Shown one piece after another: positions 27,094 to 36,260 of a DNA stretch of 64,000 nucleotides. The notes under the pieces are model-generated. The model did not search any database, was not told the DNA's origin, and was given only the letters and a program-made list of their open reading frames with translations. Position 1 is the stretch's first letter, and each line of letters opens with the position of its first letter. The position numbers and the translations under genes are program-made. Origin of the DNA: Chachezhania sediminis (GTDB lineage: Bacteria > Pseudomonadota > Alphaproteobacteria > Rhodobacterales > Rhodobacteraceae); the NCBI RefSeq assembly GCF_009765275.1, contig NZ_VOPH01000003.1, positions 372,001-436,000 of the forward strand, given 5' to 3'.

Positions 27094-28530
27094 GTGACCG
27101 AGACGACTCCAGCCTCCAGCCTCTATGCTGCGCGCGAACCGATCTTCCCCAAACGGGTGAAGGGCAAGTTCCGCACTCTGAAATGGGTGATCATGGCCGT
27201 CACGCTGGGCATCTACTATGTCATGCCCTGGATCCGCTGGGACCGCGGTCCCGACCTGCCGGACCAGGCCGTGCTGCTGGACCTGGGCGGGCGGCGCTTC
27301 TACTTCTTCTGGATCGAGATCTGGCCCTACGAATTCTACTTCGTCGCCGGTCTTCTGATCATGGCGGGGCTGGGGCTGTTCCTGTTCACCTCGGCCCTTG
27401 GCCGGGTGTGGTGCGGCTACACCTGCCCCCAGACCGTGTGGACGGACCTTTTCATCCTTGTCGAACGCTGGGTCGAAGGCGACCGGAACGCGCGCCTGCG
27501 GCTTTTTCACCAGAAGAAGCTGGATTTCCGCAAGCTGCGGCTGCGGGTGACGAAATGGGTCATCTGGGCGCTGATCGGTCTGGCCACCGGCGGGGCTTGG
27601 GTCTTCTATTTCGCCGATGCGCCGACGCTGCTGCATGATCTGGTCACGCTTCAGGCGCACCCGGTGGCCTATACGACCATGGGCATCCTGACCTTCACGA
27701 CCTTCTTCTTCGGCGGCTTCGCCCGCGAACAGATCTGCATCTATGCCTGCCCGTGGCCGCGGATCCAGGCCGCGATGATGGACGAGGACACGATCACCGT
27801 CGCCTACCGCGACTGGCGGGGCGAACCCCGGGGCAAGCACCGCAAGGCCGCGGGCGCAGAAGCTCTGGGCGACTGCATCGACTGCAACGCCTGTGTGAAC
27901 GTCTGTCCGATGGGGATCGACATCCGCAACGGCCAACAGCTGGAATGCATTACCTGCGCGCTGTGCATCGATGCCTGCGACGAGATGATGGACAAGGTCG
28001 GCAAGCCGCGCGGCCTGATCGACTATATGGCGCTGACCGACGAAACCGCGGAACGTGCCGGCAAGGAGCCGCGCAGCGTCTGGAAGCACATCTTCCGGCC
28101 GCGGACGATCCTTTACACCGCGCTGTGGTCGGCCGTGGGGCTGGGGCTGGTCTTTGCGCTGTTCATCCGGCCCGATATCGACATGTCGGTGGCCCCGGTC
28201 CGCAACCCGACCTACGTGATGCTGTCGGACGGCGCGATCCGGAACACCTACGACGTCAGGCTGCGCAACAAGCATGGCGAACAACGGCGCTTCAAGCTGT
28301 CGATCACCGGCGATCCGTCGCTGCGGATACAGCTGGAAGGCACACCCTATGACTCGGTCATGGTGCCGGCCAACGACATGCTGCAGCAGCGCGTCTATGT
28401 CGTGGCGCCCGCAGGGTCGGAACCGGCCGACGGAGAGTTGACCAAGGTCCGCTTTTGGGTCGAGGATCTGGGCAACGGCGAACGGGCGCATTTCGACTCG
28501 ACCTTCAACGGGACCGGGAAGGGGAACTGA
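27094..28530 (+). CDS. ccoG: Cytochrome c oxidase accessory protein CcoG (FixG/RdxA type)
   Basis: A membrane ferredoxin-like protein that reduces copper for delivery to cbb3 oxidase. The 478-residue protein has about five membrane helices. The first cysteine motifs are CGYTCPQTVW and CIYACPWPRIQ. Two 4Fe-4S motifs are CIDCNACVNVCPMGIDIR and CITCALCIDAC. A C-terminal Ig-like periplasmic domain follows. The GTG start at 27094 has GGAG eight bases before it; an in-frame frame to 26980 would span the FNR box and is rejected. First gene of ccoGHIS. Confidence 0.94.
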   Translation: MTETTPASSLYAAREPIFPKRVKGKFRTLKWVIMAVTLGIYYVMPWIRWDRGPDLPDQAVLLDLGGRRFYFFWIEIWPYEFYFVAGLLIMAGLGLFLFTSALGRVWCGYTCPQTVWTDLFILVERWVEGDRNARLRLFHQKKLDFRKLRLRVTKWVIWALIGLATGGAWVFYFADAPTLLHDLVTLQAHPVAYTTMGILTFTTFFFGGFAREQICIYACPWPRIQAAMMDEDTITVAYRDWRGEPRGKHRKAAGAEALGDCIDCNACVNVCPMGIDIRNGQQLECITCALCIDACDEMMDKVGKPRGLIDYMALTDETAERAGKEPRSVWKHIFRPRTILYTALWSAVGLGLVFALFIRPDIDMSVAPVRNPTYVMLSDGAIRNTYDVRLRNKHGEQRRFKLSITGDPSLRIQLEGTPYDSVMVPANDMLQQRVYVVAPAGSEPADGELTKVRFWVEDLGNGERAHFDSTFNGTGKGN

Positions 28531-28533
28531 GCC

Positions 28534-29007
28534 ATGGCAGACAAGAAGCGCGAATTCACGGGCAAGCACGCGCTGATGGTCTTCGTGGGGGCTTTCGCCA
28601 TCATCGTCAGCGTGAACATCGCGATGGCGGTGAATGCGGTCCGCACCTTCCCGGGGCTGGAGGTCAAGAACTCCTACGTGGCCAGCCAGTCTTTCAACGT
28701 ACGCAAGGCCGCGCAGGAGGCACTGGGCTGGCAGGTGGAGACGGACACGGGCAAGGGCTTTGTCCGCATCCGGATCACGGACCATCTGGGCGTTCCGGTC
28801 CAGGTCGGCTCGCTTGAGGCGATCATCGGCATGGCCACCCATAGCCGCGAGGACATCACGCCCGAGTTCAACTTCGACGGCCGGGCCTATGTGGCCAATG
28901 TCGACCTGGGCCCGGGCAACTGGGACATCCACATGACCGCCACCGCGAAGGACGGCACGCTTTATACCAAGCGCATTTCCCTGCCGCTTCGGGATGGGAC
29001 ATCGTGA
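28534..29007 (+). CDS. ccoH: cbb3 oxidase assembly protein CcoH (FixH)
   Basis: A 157-residue membrane-anchored assembly factor that stays associated with cbb3 oxidase. One N-terminal helix (about 13-34, ALMVFVGAFAIIVSVNIAMA) is followed by the FixH pattern NSYVASQSFNVRKAAQEALG. A periplasmic beta-domain ends in NWDIHMTATAKDGTLY. It starts three bases after ccoG and its stop overlaps the ccoI GTG start (GTGA), so it is translationally coupled. Confidence 0.93.
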   Translation: MADKKREFTGKHALMVFVGAFAIIVSVNIAMAVNAVRTFPGLEVKNSYVASQSFNVRKAAQEALGWQVETDTGKGFVRIRITDHLGVPVQVGSLEAIIGMATHSREDITPEFNFDGRAYVANVDLGPGNWDIHMTATAKDGTLYTKRISLPLRDGTS

Positions 29008-31190
29008 CAGCAGCGATCCGCCCCCGACCGGCGGTCTGCGCCGGCTGCATCGCCGTTCCGGACGACAACCTGACCGCACCCCCCGTTGCGGCCCAGCCGG
29101 GCAAGATCGCCCTGTCGCTGCCGACGATCCACTGCCAGGCCTGCATTTCGAATGTCGAAGGCGGGCTGGCCAAGGTCGATGGCGTGCGGTCGGCCCGGGT
29201 GAACCTGACCCAGAAGCGCGTGACGATCGACGCCGCGCCCGGGATTTCGGCGGGCGATCTGGTCCAAGTGCTGGGCGATCTGGGATACGAGGCGCACGAG
29301 CTGGACCTGGGGATGCTGTCCGCCACCGATACGGACAAGGCGGGGCGCGACCTTCTGATGCGGCTGGCGGTGGCGGGCTTCGCGTCGATGAATGTGATGC
29401 TGCTGTCGGTGTCGGTCTGGTCCGGCGCGTCAGACGCGACGCGGGACCTGTTCCACTGGATTTCCGCGGCAATCACGCTGCCCACCATCGCCTTTTCGGC
29501 CCAGCCCTTCTTCCGCAATGCTTGGGCGGCGCTGCGGGTCGGACGGCTGAACATGGACGTGCCGATCACCTTGGCGATCCTGCTGGCGCTGGTCACGTCC
29601 CTTTGGGAAACCTCGCTGTCGGGCGAACACGCCTATTTCGACGCGGCGCTGACGCTGACCTTCTTCCTGCTGGCGGGCCGCTACCTGGACCACCGCACCC
29701 GCGCCATCGCGCGATCCGCGGCCGAGGAACTGGCAGCGCTGGAAGTCCCGCGTGCCTGGCGCCTTTTGAACGGAGCCGAGGAAGAGGTGCCTGCGGCTGA
29801 TCTGTGCGTGGGCGACCTGATCCGCGTTCACCCTGGTGCACGGATGCCCGTGGACGGAGAGATCGTCGAAGGCCGCTCCGAACTCGACCGGTCCCTGCTG
29901 ACGGGAGAGACGGTGCCGGTCGTGGCCGCCCCCGGCCAGCATGTCAGCGCGGGCGAGGTGAACCTGACCGGCCCGCTGGTGATGCGGGCCACGGCAGTGG
30001 GCGAGGATACGTCGCTGCATCGGATGGCGGACCTTGTGGCGATCGCCGAAAGCGGGCGGTCCCGCTACACCTCGCTGGCCGACAAGGCGGCCAAGCTCTA
30101 CGCGCCGGGGGTGCATATCCTGTCGGGACTGAGCTTTGTCGGCTGGTTCCTGTGGTCGGGCGACCTGCGCACGGCGCTGAACATCGCCGCGGCGGTGCTG
30201 ATCATCACCTGTCCCTGTGCGCTGGGGCTCGCAGTTCCGGCGGTGACGACGGCGGCCTCTGGCCGGCTGTTCCGCAAGGGGCTGCTGATCAAGCATTCCA
30301 CCGCGCTGGAGCGTCTGGCCGAGGTTGACCACGTGATCTTCGACAAGACCGGCACCCTGACGGAAGGACGGCCAGAGCCTGTCGGCCTGGAAGTCCTGTC
30401 CCGACGCGACCTGGAGGTCGCGCTGGCGCTGGCGGCCGGTTCGGCACATCCGCTGTCGCTGGCGCTGGCCCGCGCAGTTCGCGCCCTGGGCGTTTCGGCC
30501 GCGCCGGTGCAGGATATCCGCGAGGTGCCCGGCTGCGGCACCGAAGGCCGGCTGGGGGCGGAAACGGTGCGACTGGGCCGCGCCGACTGGGTCGGGGGCG
30601 GGACCGTCGACCGGACGGCCACCTGGCTGGTCCTGGGCAATGCGACGCCGCGGCCGATCCTCTTTGCCGACAAGGCGCGGCTAGGCGCGGCCGAGGCGGT
30701 GGCGGGTCTGAAGGCCCAGGGCAAGGTCGTGGAGCTTCTGTCAGGTGATGCCGAGGCGCCGGTGGCAGCCCTGGCGCAGGCGCTGGGGATCGATCACTGG
30801 ACCTCTGGCGCACGGCCGGAAGAGAAGGCGGCACGGGTGGCGGCACTGACCGACCGGGGGCACAAGGTGCTGATGGTGGGCGACGGCCTGAACGACACGG
30901 CGGCGCTGGCCTCGGCCCATGTTTCGATCTCGCCCGCGTCCGCGCTGGATGCGGCGCGGGTCGCATCCGACATCGTTCTGCTGGGGCAGGATCTGTCGCC
31001 GGTGGCGAGCGCCTGCGAGACGGCGGTCAAGGCCACCAGGCGGATCCGCGAGAACTTCCGGATCGCGACGGTCTACAACATCGTGGCGGTGCCGCTGGCG
31101 GTCGCGGGGCTGGCCACGCCGCTGATCGCGGCGCTGGCGATGTCGACCTCATCGATCACGGTGTCCCTGAACGCGTTGCGGCTGAGGTAG
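29004..31190 (+). CDS. ccoI: Copper-translocating P-type ATPase CcoI (FixI)
   Basis: A P1B-type ATPase needed to supply copper to the cbb3 oxidase. The 728-residue protein has an N-terminal heavy-metal-associated domain with C44-QA-C47 (IHCQACISNVEGG) and a further CAGC at 12-15. The TGET actuator motif (LLTGETVPV), the CPC metal site in the membrane (TCPCALGLAVP), the phosphorylation site DKTGTLTEG, the HP pair (SAHPLSLAL) and GDGLNDTAAL are all present. The start is the GTG at 29004 overlapping ccoH. ccoS begins two bases after its stop. Confidence 0.95.
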   Translation: MTAAIRPRPAVCAGCIAVPDDNLTAPPVAAQPGKIALSLPTIHCQACISNVEGGLAKVDGVRSARVNLTQKRVTIDAAPGISAGDLVQVLGDLGYEAHELDLGMLSATDTDKAGRDLLMRLAVAGFASMNVMLLSVSVWSGASDATRDLFHWISAAITLPTIAFSAQPFFRNAWAALRVGRLNMDVPITLAILLALVTSLWETSLSGEHAYFDAALTLTFFLLAGRYLDHRTRAIARSAAEELAALEVPRAWRLLNGAEEEVPAADLCVGDLIRVHPGARMPVDGEIVEGRSELDRSLLTGETVPVVAAPGQHVSAGEVNLTGPLVMRATAVGEDTSLHRMADLVAIAESGRSRYTSLADKAAKLYAPGVHILSGLSFVGWFLWSGDLRTALNIAAAVLIITCPCALGLAVPAVTTAASGRLFRKGLLIKHSTALERLAEVDHVIFDKTGTLTEGRPEPVGLEVLSRRDLEVALALAAGSAHPLSLALARAVRALGVSAAPVQDIREVPGCGTEGRLGAETVRLGRADWVGGGTVDRTATWLVLGNATPRPILFADKARLGAAEAVAGLKAQGKVVELLSGDAEAPVAALAQALGIDHWTSGARPEEKAARVAALTDRGHKVLMVGDGLNDTAALASAHVSISPASALDAARVASDIVLLGQDLSPVASACETAVKATRRIRENFRIATVYNIVAVPLAVAGLATPLIAALAMSTSSITVSLNALRLR

Positions 31191-31192
31191 AG

Positions 31193-31351
31193 ATGCAGAT
31201 CCTGGCTTATCTGATACCGATCTCGCTGTTCCTTGGGGGGCTGGGGCTGGTCGCCTTCATCTTCACGGTACGGTCGGGACAATACGACGATCCGGAAGGC
31301 GACAGCCGCCGGATCCTGAGCGACGACTTCGACGACAATCCGAAAGGGTAG
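31193..31351 (+). CDS. ccoS: cbb3 oxidase maturation protein CcoS
   Basis: A 52-residue single-helix protein needed for cofactor insertion into cbb3 oxidase. It starts MQILAYLIPISLFLGGLGLV (membrane segment about 3-24). The family hallmark RSGQYDDPEGDSRRIL follows, then an acidic tail. It begins two bases after ccoI, within the same operon, and is too short for usual gene finding. Confidence 0.94.
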   Translation: MQILAYLIPISLFLGGLGLVAFIFTVRSGQYDDPEGDSRRILSDDFDDNPKG

Positions 31352-31394
31352 GGGTTGACGGGGCGCAATCGCCCCTCGATCTGCCCGATCTTCG

Positions 31395-31422
31395 GCGAAC
31401 GCCCAAGCGCTTGGGCGTTCGC
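31395..31422. other. 28-bp perfect palindrome between convergent ccoS and the decarboxylase gene
   Basis: The half-site GCGAACGCCCAAGC is followed directly by its exact reverse complement. As RNA it gives a 12-bp stem with a GCGC loop on either strand, but no U-run follows. It may be a shared terminator-like stem or a protein-binding site. A smaller stem (GGGGCG/CGCCCC) sits at 31360-31375, just after ccoS. Confidence 0.6.
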
Positions 31423-31515
31423 GGCACGGGCCAGGTCCGGTGCGTGTCCGCGCCGGGGGCTTGCGCGGCGACCCCGGGCGTCCCTGAGGGGGACGACCGG
31501 TCCCGGAAGGGGGGC

Positions 31516-32253
31516 TCAGGCCAGGTAGTCGTGGACGACCTTGCCTAGGCCCAGCGTCAGGTCGGAAAGGATGTGGGTGGCGCCCAGGACTTCCAGCACC
31601 GGCAGGTCCGCGACGGGGGCCAGGGCGTGGGGTTGCAGGTCCAGCCGGGCCGGCCCCGTCCAGGCCCCTTTCACGATCACGTCTTCCAGCCGGTATTCCA
31701 CGATCTCGCAGATGCGCGGCGTACCGTCGACATGGGGGATGATCTTCAGAAGGTAGTTCGGGCCCAGCAAGGATTCCAGGATCGGCTTGGTGTCCAACGC
31801 CTTGTGCTTGTAGCCCATGGTGCCCCGTGCCACCCGCAGGCCGGAATAGTCCAGCGTGCCGATCAGCGTGTCCTTGTTCACCTGCAGTACCGGTTCCGCA
31901 AACTTCTTGGGAAAGCCCCAGATCTCGCGCCCGCCGGCAATGGGGGCGTCGTCGTTCAGGTACATGGAATGGACATAGCCGCCGACCTTGCCGTTCAGAC
32001 GCACCGGGATGACCTGGCCCGATTCCGTGTAGTCGCCGAAGCCGGTCGAATCCGGCATGCGGATGAATTCGTATTTTACCACAGGTTCCACGATCTCCAG
32101 CGGTTCCGGGACCACGGCGGCCAGGGCGTCCGGGTCGGTCCGATAGGTGATGATCAGGAATTCGCGATCCACGAAGCGATAGGGCCCGGGCGGGTAGGAC
32201 GGGCTCGACATCGGCATGGCGAGAGCCTTCAGCGGGTCGGGACGGGTTACCAT
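31516..32253 (-). CDS. Acetoacetate decarboxylase family protein
   Basis: This family decarboxylates acetoacetate to acetone through a Schiff-base lysine. The 245-residue protein has the active-site motif [12 protein letters not shown] with K116-K117, matching the catalytic lysine pair of clostridial acetoacetate decarboxylase. The [20 protein letters not shown] segment also fits, and the overall length is normal. The start at 32253 has GAGGAG seven bases upstream. In other proteobacteria the gene often accompanies 3-hydroxybutyrate metabolism; here the next gene upstream is a peptidoglycan enzyme, so the substrate is inferred from family only. Confidence 0.88.
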   Translation of the reverse strand: MVTRPDPLKALAMPMSSPSYPPGPYRFVDREFLIITYRTDPDALAAVVPEPLEIVEPVVKYEFIRMPDSTGFGDYTESGQVIPVRLNGKVGGYVHSMYLNDDAPIAGGREIWGFPKKFAEPVLQVNKDTLIGTLDYSGLRVARGTMGYKHKALDTKPILESLLGPNYLLKIIPHVDGTPRICEIVEYRLEDVIVKGAWTGPARLDLQPHALAPVADLPVLEVLGATHILSDLTLGLGKVVHDYLA

Positions 32254-32410
32254 CGATGCACTCCTCACGGGACAGGCCCTGGCTGGCAGGACGGGCAGGA
32301 GGTCCGCCCCAGCGGCGGCTCCAACCCGAAGCCTAGCGCGATTCGGAATGCGCTGCACAGCTACATTATTGCGTCGCTTCAATATGTTGCGCGCAGAGGG
32401 CGTGGCCCGA

Positions 32411-33982
32411 TCAGATCGGGCCCATCATGAAGCAGGTGACGTTGCGTGCCTGCAGGCGGCGGCAGGCCAGGTCGGCGCTGTCGCGGGTCAGCCGGGTGAA
32501 GGTCGCGTCATAGCCGCGTGGACCCTGCACCACCTGCCGCAGACTGCCGTCGAGCGTCCCCGTTTCGGTCAATGCGGTGCGCAGCAGTACCTTTTCCGCC
32601 TGGGCCCGGCTGGTGTAGCGGCCGACATTGATGCCCCAATGGCGGCCGGCATCGGCCTGCATCCGCGTGACGACGTCGGGCGAGGTGTCGGGTGTGGAGG
32701 CTGCTGCCGCCGCCGCGGCGACCGTGGTGACCTGGGCCTTTTGCGTGGCGGGACGCATCACGGGGCGCAGGCTGGCCGTCATGCCGGCATCGGCCACGGC
32801 ACTTGCGGGTCCCGTGCCGGTCCCGGCCGGCGTGGCGATCGGTGTTGTTGCAGCGGCCTGCGCCACCGCCACGGCATCGGCGACCGCACCGCTGTCGACG
32901 GCGGGCGGGGCCTTCAGCGCCTCGGCCAGGGCCGCCTTTGGAACGGTCACGACGGGCGGGGGGGCGGCCGGGGCAGGGTCCGCGGCTGCGACCAGCACGG
33001 CGCGGGCCTTGGGCCGCAGGCTCTTGCCCACGGCGCCGCTGACCTTGGAGGCGGAGGCGGCAGGCTTGGCTTTGGCGACGGCGGCCAGGGCCACCGGTTC
33101 GGGCGGACGCTCGCGCACGTTGGACGGTGCCTTGCGGAAGCCGAGGTCGAGCAGTTCCATCACCTTGGCATTGCGGTTCGCGGTCGAGGTGCCGCCGAAC
33201 ACGGTCGCGATGATCCGTTCGTTGCCCCGCTTGGCCGAACCCACAAGGTTGAAGCCGGCGGCATTGGTATAGCCGGTCTTGATGCCGTCTGCGCCGCGAT
33301 AGGCCTTCAGGAAGCGACGGTTGGTGTTGTTCACCGTCTTGATCCCGGCATAGGTCGATTCGCGCGAGAAGATGTTGTAATACTGGGGGAAGTCGTAAAC
33401 CATCCGGCGCCCCAGTATGGTCATGTCCTCGGCCGTGGACAGATGGCCCGACTGGGTCAGCCCGTTGGCGTTCTTGAAGGTGGTGTTCTTCATCCCCAGC
33501 GCCTTGGCGGTCCGGTTCATGCGGGCGGCAAAGGCGGCCTCGTTCCCGGCGATGGCCTCGCCGATGGCGGTGGCCGCGTCATTGGCGGACTTCACCGCCG
33601 CGGCGCGGATCAGGTAGCGCAGCGCGATCTTCTGTCCCGGCACCATCCCCAGCTTTGACGGCGGTTCCGCCGCGGCATGTTTCGAGATGGTGACCTTGGT
33701 ATCGAGAGAGATTTCGCCCCGCTGCACCGCGTCGAAGGCGATGTAGAGCGTCATCATCTTGGTCAGCGAGGCGGGATGAAGCCGCGCCTCGGCGTTCTTG
33801 GAATAAAGCACCTTGCCGGTGCGTGCGTCCATCACCATCGCTGCATAGGGTGCAGCTTCGGCGCGGCCGGCCCAGAGCAGGGCACACGCAACGGCCAACA
33901 GCGCGACATACGCCGTCAGAATCGAGAGAAAAGCACGCGGAGATGGTGACGTCGGATGACGACGCCCTTGCCACTGTCGCAC
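32411..33982 (-). CDS. D-alanyl-D-alanine carboxypeptidase with C-terminal SPOR-like domain
   Basis: A periplasmic serine peptidase that trims peptidoglycan pentapeptides. The 523-residue protein has an N-terminal hydrophobic segment (about 17-43, ending AEAAP). The penicillin-binding motifs are S72-LTK75, S132-A-N134 and K235-TG. A long Ala/Pro-rich linker (about 290-430) is followed by a C-terminal domain with [19 protein letters not shown] and [14 protein letters not shown], resembling SPOR domains that bind denuded septal glycan. The start is GTG at 33982. The AT-rich sequence 34030-34100 upstream probably holds the promoter. Confidence 0.9.
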   Translation of the reverse strand: MRQWQGRRHPTSPSPRAFLSILTAYVALLAVACALLWAGRAEAAPYAAMVMDARTGKVLYSKNAEARLHPASLTKMMTLYIAFDAVQRGEISLDTKVTISKHAAAEPPSKLGMVPGQKIALRYLIRAAAVKSANDAATAIGEAIAGNEAAFAARMNRTAKALGMKNTTFKNANGLTQSGHLSTAEDMTILGRRMVYDFPQYYNIFSRESTYAGIKTVNNTNRRFLKAYRGADGIKTGYTNAAGFNLVGSAKRGNERIIATVFGGTSTANRNAKVMELLDLGFRKAPSNVRERPPEPVALAAVAKAKPAASASKVSGAVGKSLRPKARAVLVAAADPAPAAPPPVVTVPKAALAEALKAPPAVDSGAVADAVAVAQAAATTPIATPAGTGTGPASAVADAGMTASLRPVMRPATQKAQVTTVAAAAAAASTPDTSPDVVTRMQADAGRHWGINVGRYTSRAQAEKVLLRTALTETGTLDGSLRQVVQGPRGYDATFTRLTRDSADLACRRLQARNVTCFMMGPI

Positions 33983-34203
33983 GGTTGAACCTGCCTATGT
34001 CTGCCTCGGACCGCCGGTTTGCCGACTGGCCATTGTTGCTTTTAAAGCAGAGCATAACATACGGAAAAGAAAAAGGAAACCCGCGGGTATATCGGTTGCG
34101 GGATCAAATTTTCGGCAGCAGATTTCCACATTTTGGGGACAAGGCGCGCCCAACCCCTAGGGGCTGTGGGGGCGGCAGGTTCCTGCCGCCGTCCGTTTGC
34201 AAA

Positions 34204-34989
34204 TCAGTAACGCAGGTAGCCGCCGTCGACCTGCAGAAGCTGGCCGGTGTGATAGGCGGATGCGTCGCTCATCAGATAGGTGGCGATACCGCCGAAATCC
34301 GCCGGCTCGCCCCAGCGGCGGGTCGGGATCCGGGGGGCGACATTCTGGGCGAACTTTTCGTTCCCGATGGCGTTTTCGGTCATGTCGGTGGCGATCCAGC
34401 CCGGCAGAATCGCATTCGCGGTGATGCCGTATCGGGCGAATTCCACCGCCAGGGCGAAGGTCATCGCGTTCAGCGCGCCCTTCGAGGCCGCGTAATGCTC
34501 CGAGCGTGCCGCCCCGGAGACGGAGGCCAGGCTGGACACGCAGGCCAGCCGCCCGCCGGGATCGCCGCCTTCGGCGCGGGCCACCATGTGGCGCAGCGCA
34601 GCCTGATAGGTGAAATAGACGCCGTCCAGATTCACATCCAGCACCCGGCGCCATTCGGCATAGTCAATGTCCAGGAACGACCGCGCGCCCCGGCCCGAAA
34701 CACCGGCATTGGCGATACAGCCGTCCAGCCGGCCGAAATGGCCCAGCGTCGCCACCATCTTGTCGTCGACATCGCCCTGGTCGGCCACGTTGCAGGCAAA
34801 GCCCGCGACCTTCCCGCCATGGGCCGCCAGCTTTTCCACCGCCGCGTCGGTCTTGGCCTGGTTGGTCCCCCAGATTGCCACGTCGGCGCCGGCCCTGGCA
34901 ATCGCTTCGGCCATGCCGAAGCCGATGCCGCCGTTGCCCCCGGTGATCAGCACCACCTTTCCGGTCAGATCGAACATGTTCTTGCTCAT
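34204..34989 (-). CDS. Short-chain dehydrogenase/reductase (SDR)
   Basis: A 261-residue NAD(P)-dependent oxidoreductase. The Rossmann motif is TGGNGGIGFGM (T-G-x3-G-x-G), then the NAG motif (CIANAGVSG), the catalytic serine (CVSSLASVSG) and the Y-x3-K pair (HYAASKGAL). It ends AYHTGQLLQVDGG. All catalytic residues are present. The substrate cannot be read from sequence; similar proteins include 3-oxoacyl-ACP and 3-hydroxybutyrate dehydrogenases. The ATG at 34989 was chosen over a TTG one codon upstream. A perfect 9-bp hairpin without U-run (34171-34190) lies after the stop. Confidence 0.85.
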   Translation of the reverse strand: MSKNMFDLTGKVVLITGGNGGIGFGMAEAIARAGADVAIWGTNQAKTDAAVEKLAAHGGKVAGFACNVADQGDVDDKMVATLGHFGRLDGCIANAGVSGRGARSFLDIDYAEWRRVLDVNLDGVYFTYQAALRHMVARAEGGDPGGRLACVSSLASVSGAARSEHYAASKGALNAMTFALAVEFARYGITANAILPGWIATDMTENAIGNEKFAQNVAPRIPTRRWGEPADFGGIATYLMSDASAYHTGQLLQVDGGYLRY

Positions 34990-35093
34990 CAAGCGCCCTC
35001 CCTCTCAACAGGCGGGGTTCCTGCGGACCCCGTCCCAGGCAACAGGCCCAAGTGCCGCGCGAAAGTCAATCTTTCCTGACGGGCGTCAGGATA

Positions 35094-35795
35094 TCAGCCG
35101 ATAGCCGCGACCAGACCGGGCAGGGCGCCCAGGCTGGCAAGCTTGTGGAACCGGACGCGGCCCTGGGGCAGTTCGGCCACCTCGTGTTCCCAGACCAGAC
35201 CATAGGGCACCAGCACGCCCCAGCCGCCGGCCTCGATAGGCGGGATCACGTCCGACCGGATCGAATTTCCAACCATCATCGAACGGTCCGGCCCGTCGCC
35301 ATGGCGTTCGAAGATCTTGCGGTAGGTGTCGGGTCCTTTTTCCGACACGATCTCGACCCCGTCGAACAGGTCCCCCAGTCCGGACTGCGCCAGTTTGCGT
35401 TCCTGGTCCAGCAACTCTCCCTTGGTGATCAGAATCACCTTGTGGGTTTCGGCCACCGCTTCGACCGCGTGTCGGGCATGGGGCAACAATTCGATGGGAT
35501 GGGCCAGCATCTCGCGCCCCGCGTCCAGCAGTTCCGAGATGACCGAGGCCGGAACCTGTGCATCCGTCACCTCGATTGCCGTTTCGATCATCGACAGCAC
35601 GAAGCCCTTAACGCCATAGCCGTAATGCCCAAGATTGCGGCGTTCGGCGGCGCCAAGACGCTCGGACAGGTTGGCCGTGTCGGTATAGTCGGCCAGAAGA
35701 TCGGTAAATCGCGACTGGGTGATGCGGAAAAAACGCTCGTGATGCCACAGCGTGTCGTCGGCATCGAAGCCCACCGTGGTCAGTCTGGACGACAT
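35094..35795 (-). CDS. HAD family hydrolase
   Basis: A 233-residue haloacid-dehalogenase-type phosphatase. Motif I is GFDADDTLWHHE (nucleophile D, acid D two residues on). Motif II is ILITKGE with the conserved threonine, followed by K in SEKGPDTY, and motif IV is MVGNSIRSDVIPP. The helical cap between about residues 20 and 110 is of the C1 type. No substrate can be assigned. The start at 35795 has GGGGGA upstream. It is divergent from clpS with about 100 bases between. Confidence 0.87.
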   Translation of the reverse strand: MSSRLTTVGFDADDTLWHHERFFRITQSRFTDLLADYTDTANLSERLGAAERRNLGHYGYGVKGFVLSMIETAIEVTDAQVPASVISELLDAGREMLAHPIELLPHARHAVEAVAETHKVILITKGELLDQERKLAQSGLGDLFDGVEIVSEKGPDTYRKIFERHGDGPDRSMMVGNSIRSDVIPPIEAGGWGVLVPYGLVWEHEVAELPQGRVRFHKLASLGALPGLVAAIG

Positions 35796-35896
35796 GTGTT
35801 CCCCCGTCTGCGCGCTTTCCCTTTTCCAATTTCTCAAGATCACTATATTACATGTTAAATCCAGCCCCCTGTCGTTAGCCCGAGTGATCCTGCGCA

Positions 35897-36241
35897 ATGC
35901 TGCAAGAGCCCAAGATGATGTCGCCGAAGAAGAACGATGAACCCGGCGATCCGTCGATCCTCGTTGAAACGCGTCCGCGCACCCAGCGGCCGCCGCTCTA
36001 CAAGGTTCTTCTGTTGAACGACGACTATACGCCGATGGAATTCGTGGTTCACGTGCTGGAACGGTTCTTTGGCATGAACCACGCCCAGGCGGTGGAAATC
36101 ATGCTGACCGTTCACAAGAAGGGGCTGGCCGTCGTCGGCGTCTTCAGCCACGAGATTGCGGAAACCAAGGTGGGACAAGTCATGGATTTCGCGCGCAGGC
36201 ACCAGCATCCGTTGCAATGTACGATGGAGAAGGAAGAATAG
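35897..36241 (+). CDS. clpS: ATP-dependent Clp protease adaptor ClpS
   Basis: ClpS delivers N-degron substrates to ClpAP. The 114-residue protein has a disordered N-terminus and the ClpS core: [20 protein letters not shown] (binding-pocket N-D-D and T-P-M-E-F), [20 protein letters not shown], and the final helix. The pocket residues are intact. The start is uncertain: ATG at 35897, or 35915/35918 with AAGAG upstream, would change only the disordered tail. clpA is not adjacent; the rsmC-like gene follows after 19 bases, an order common in Rhodobacterales. Confidence 0.93.
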   Translation: MLQEPKMMSPKKNDEPGDPSILVETRPRTQRPPLYKVLLLNDDYTPMEFVVHVLERFFGMNHAQAVEIMLTVHKKGLAVVGVFSHEIAETKVGQVMDFARRHQHPLQCTMEKEE

Positions 36242-36260
36242 GCCCGGGGAGGCGGAGGTC

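Noticed and set aside
26992-29472. Minus-strand open frame of 826 codons opposite ccoG-ccoH-ccoI
   Set aside because: It is an antisense shadow of well-identified oxidase assembly genes; it has no start signal or family match.
34171-34190. GGCGGCAGG/CCTGCCGCC hairpin as a rho-independent terminator of the SDR gene
   Set aside because: The stem is perfect but no U-run follows on the minus strand, the direction of the gene.
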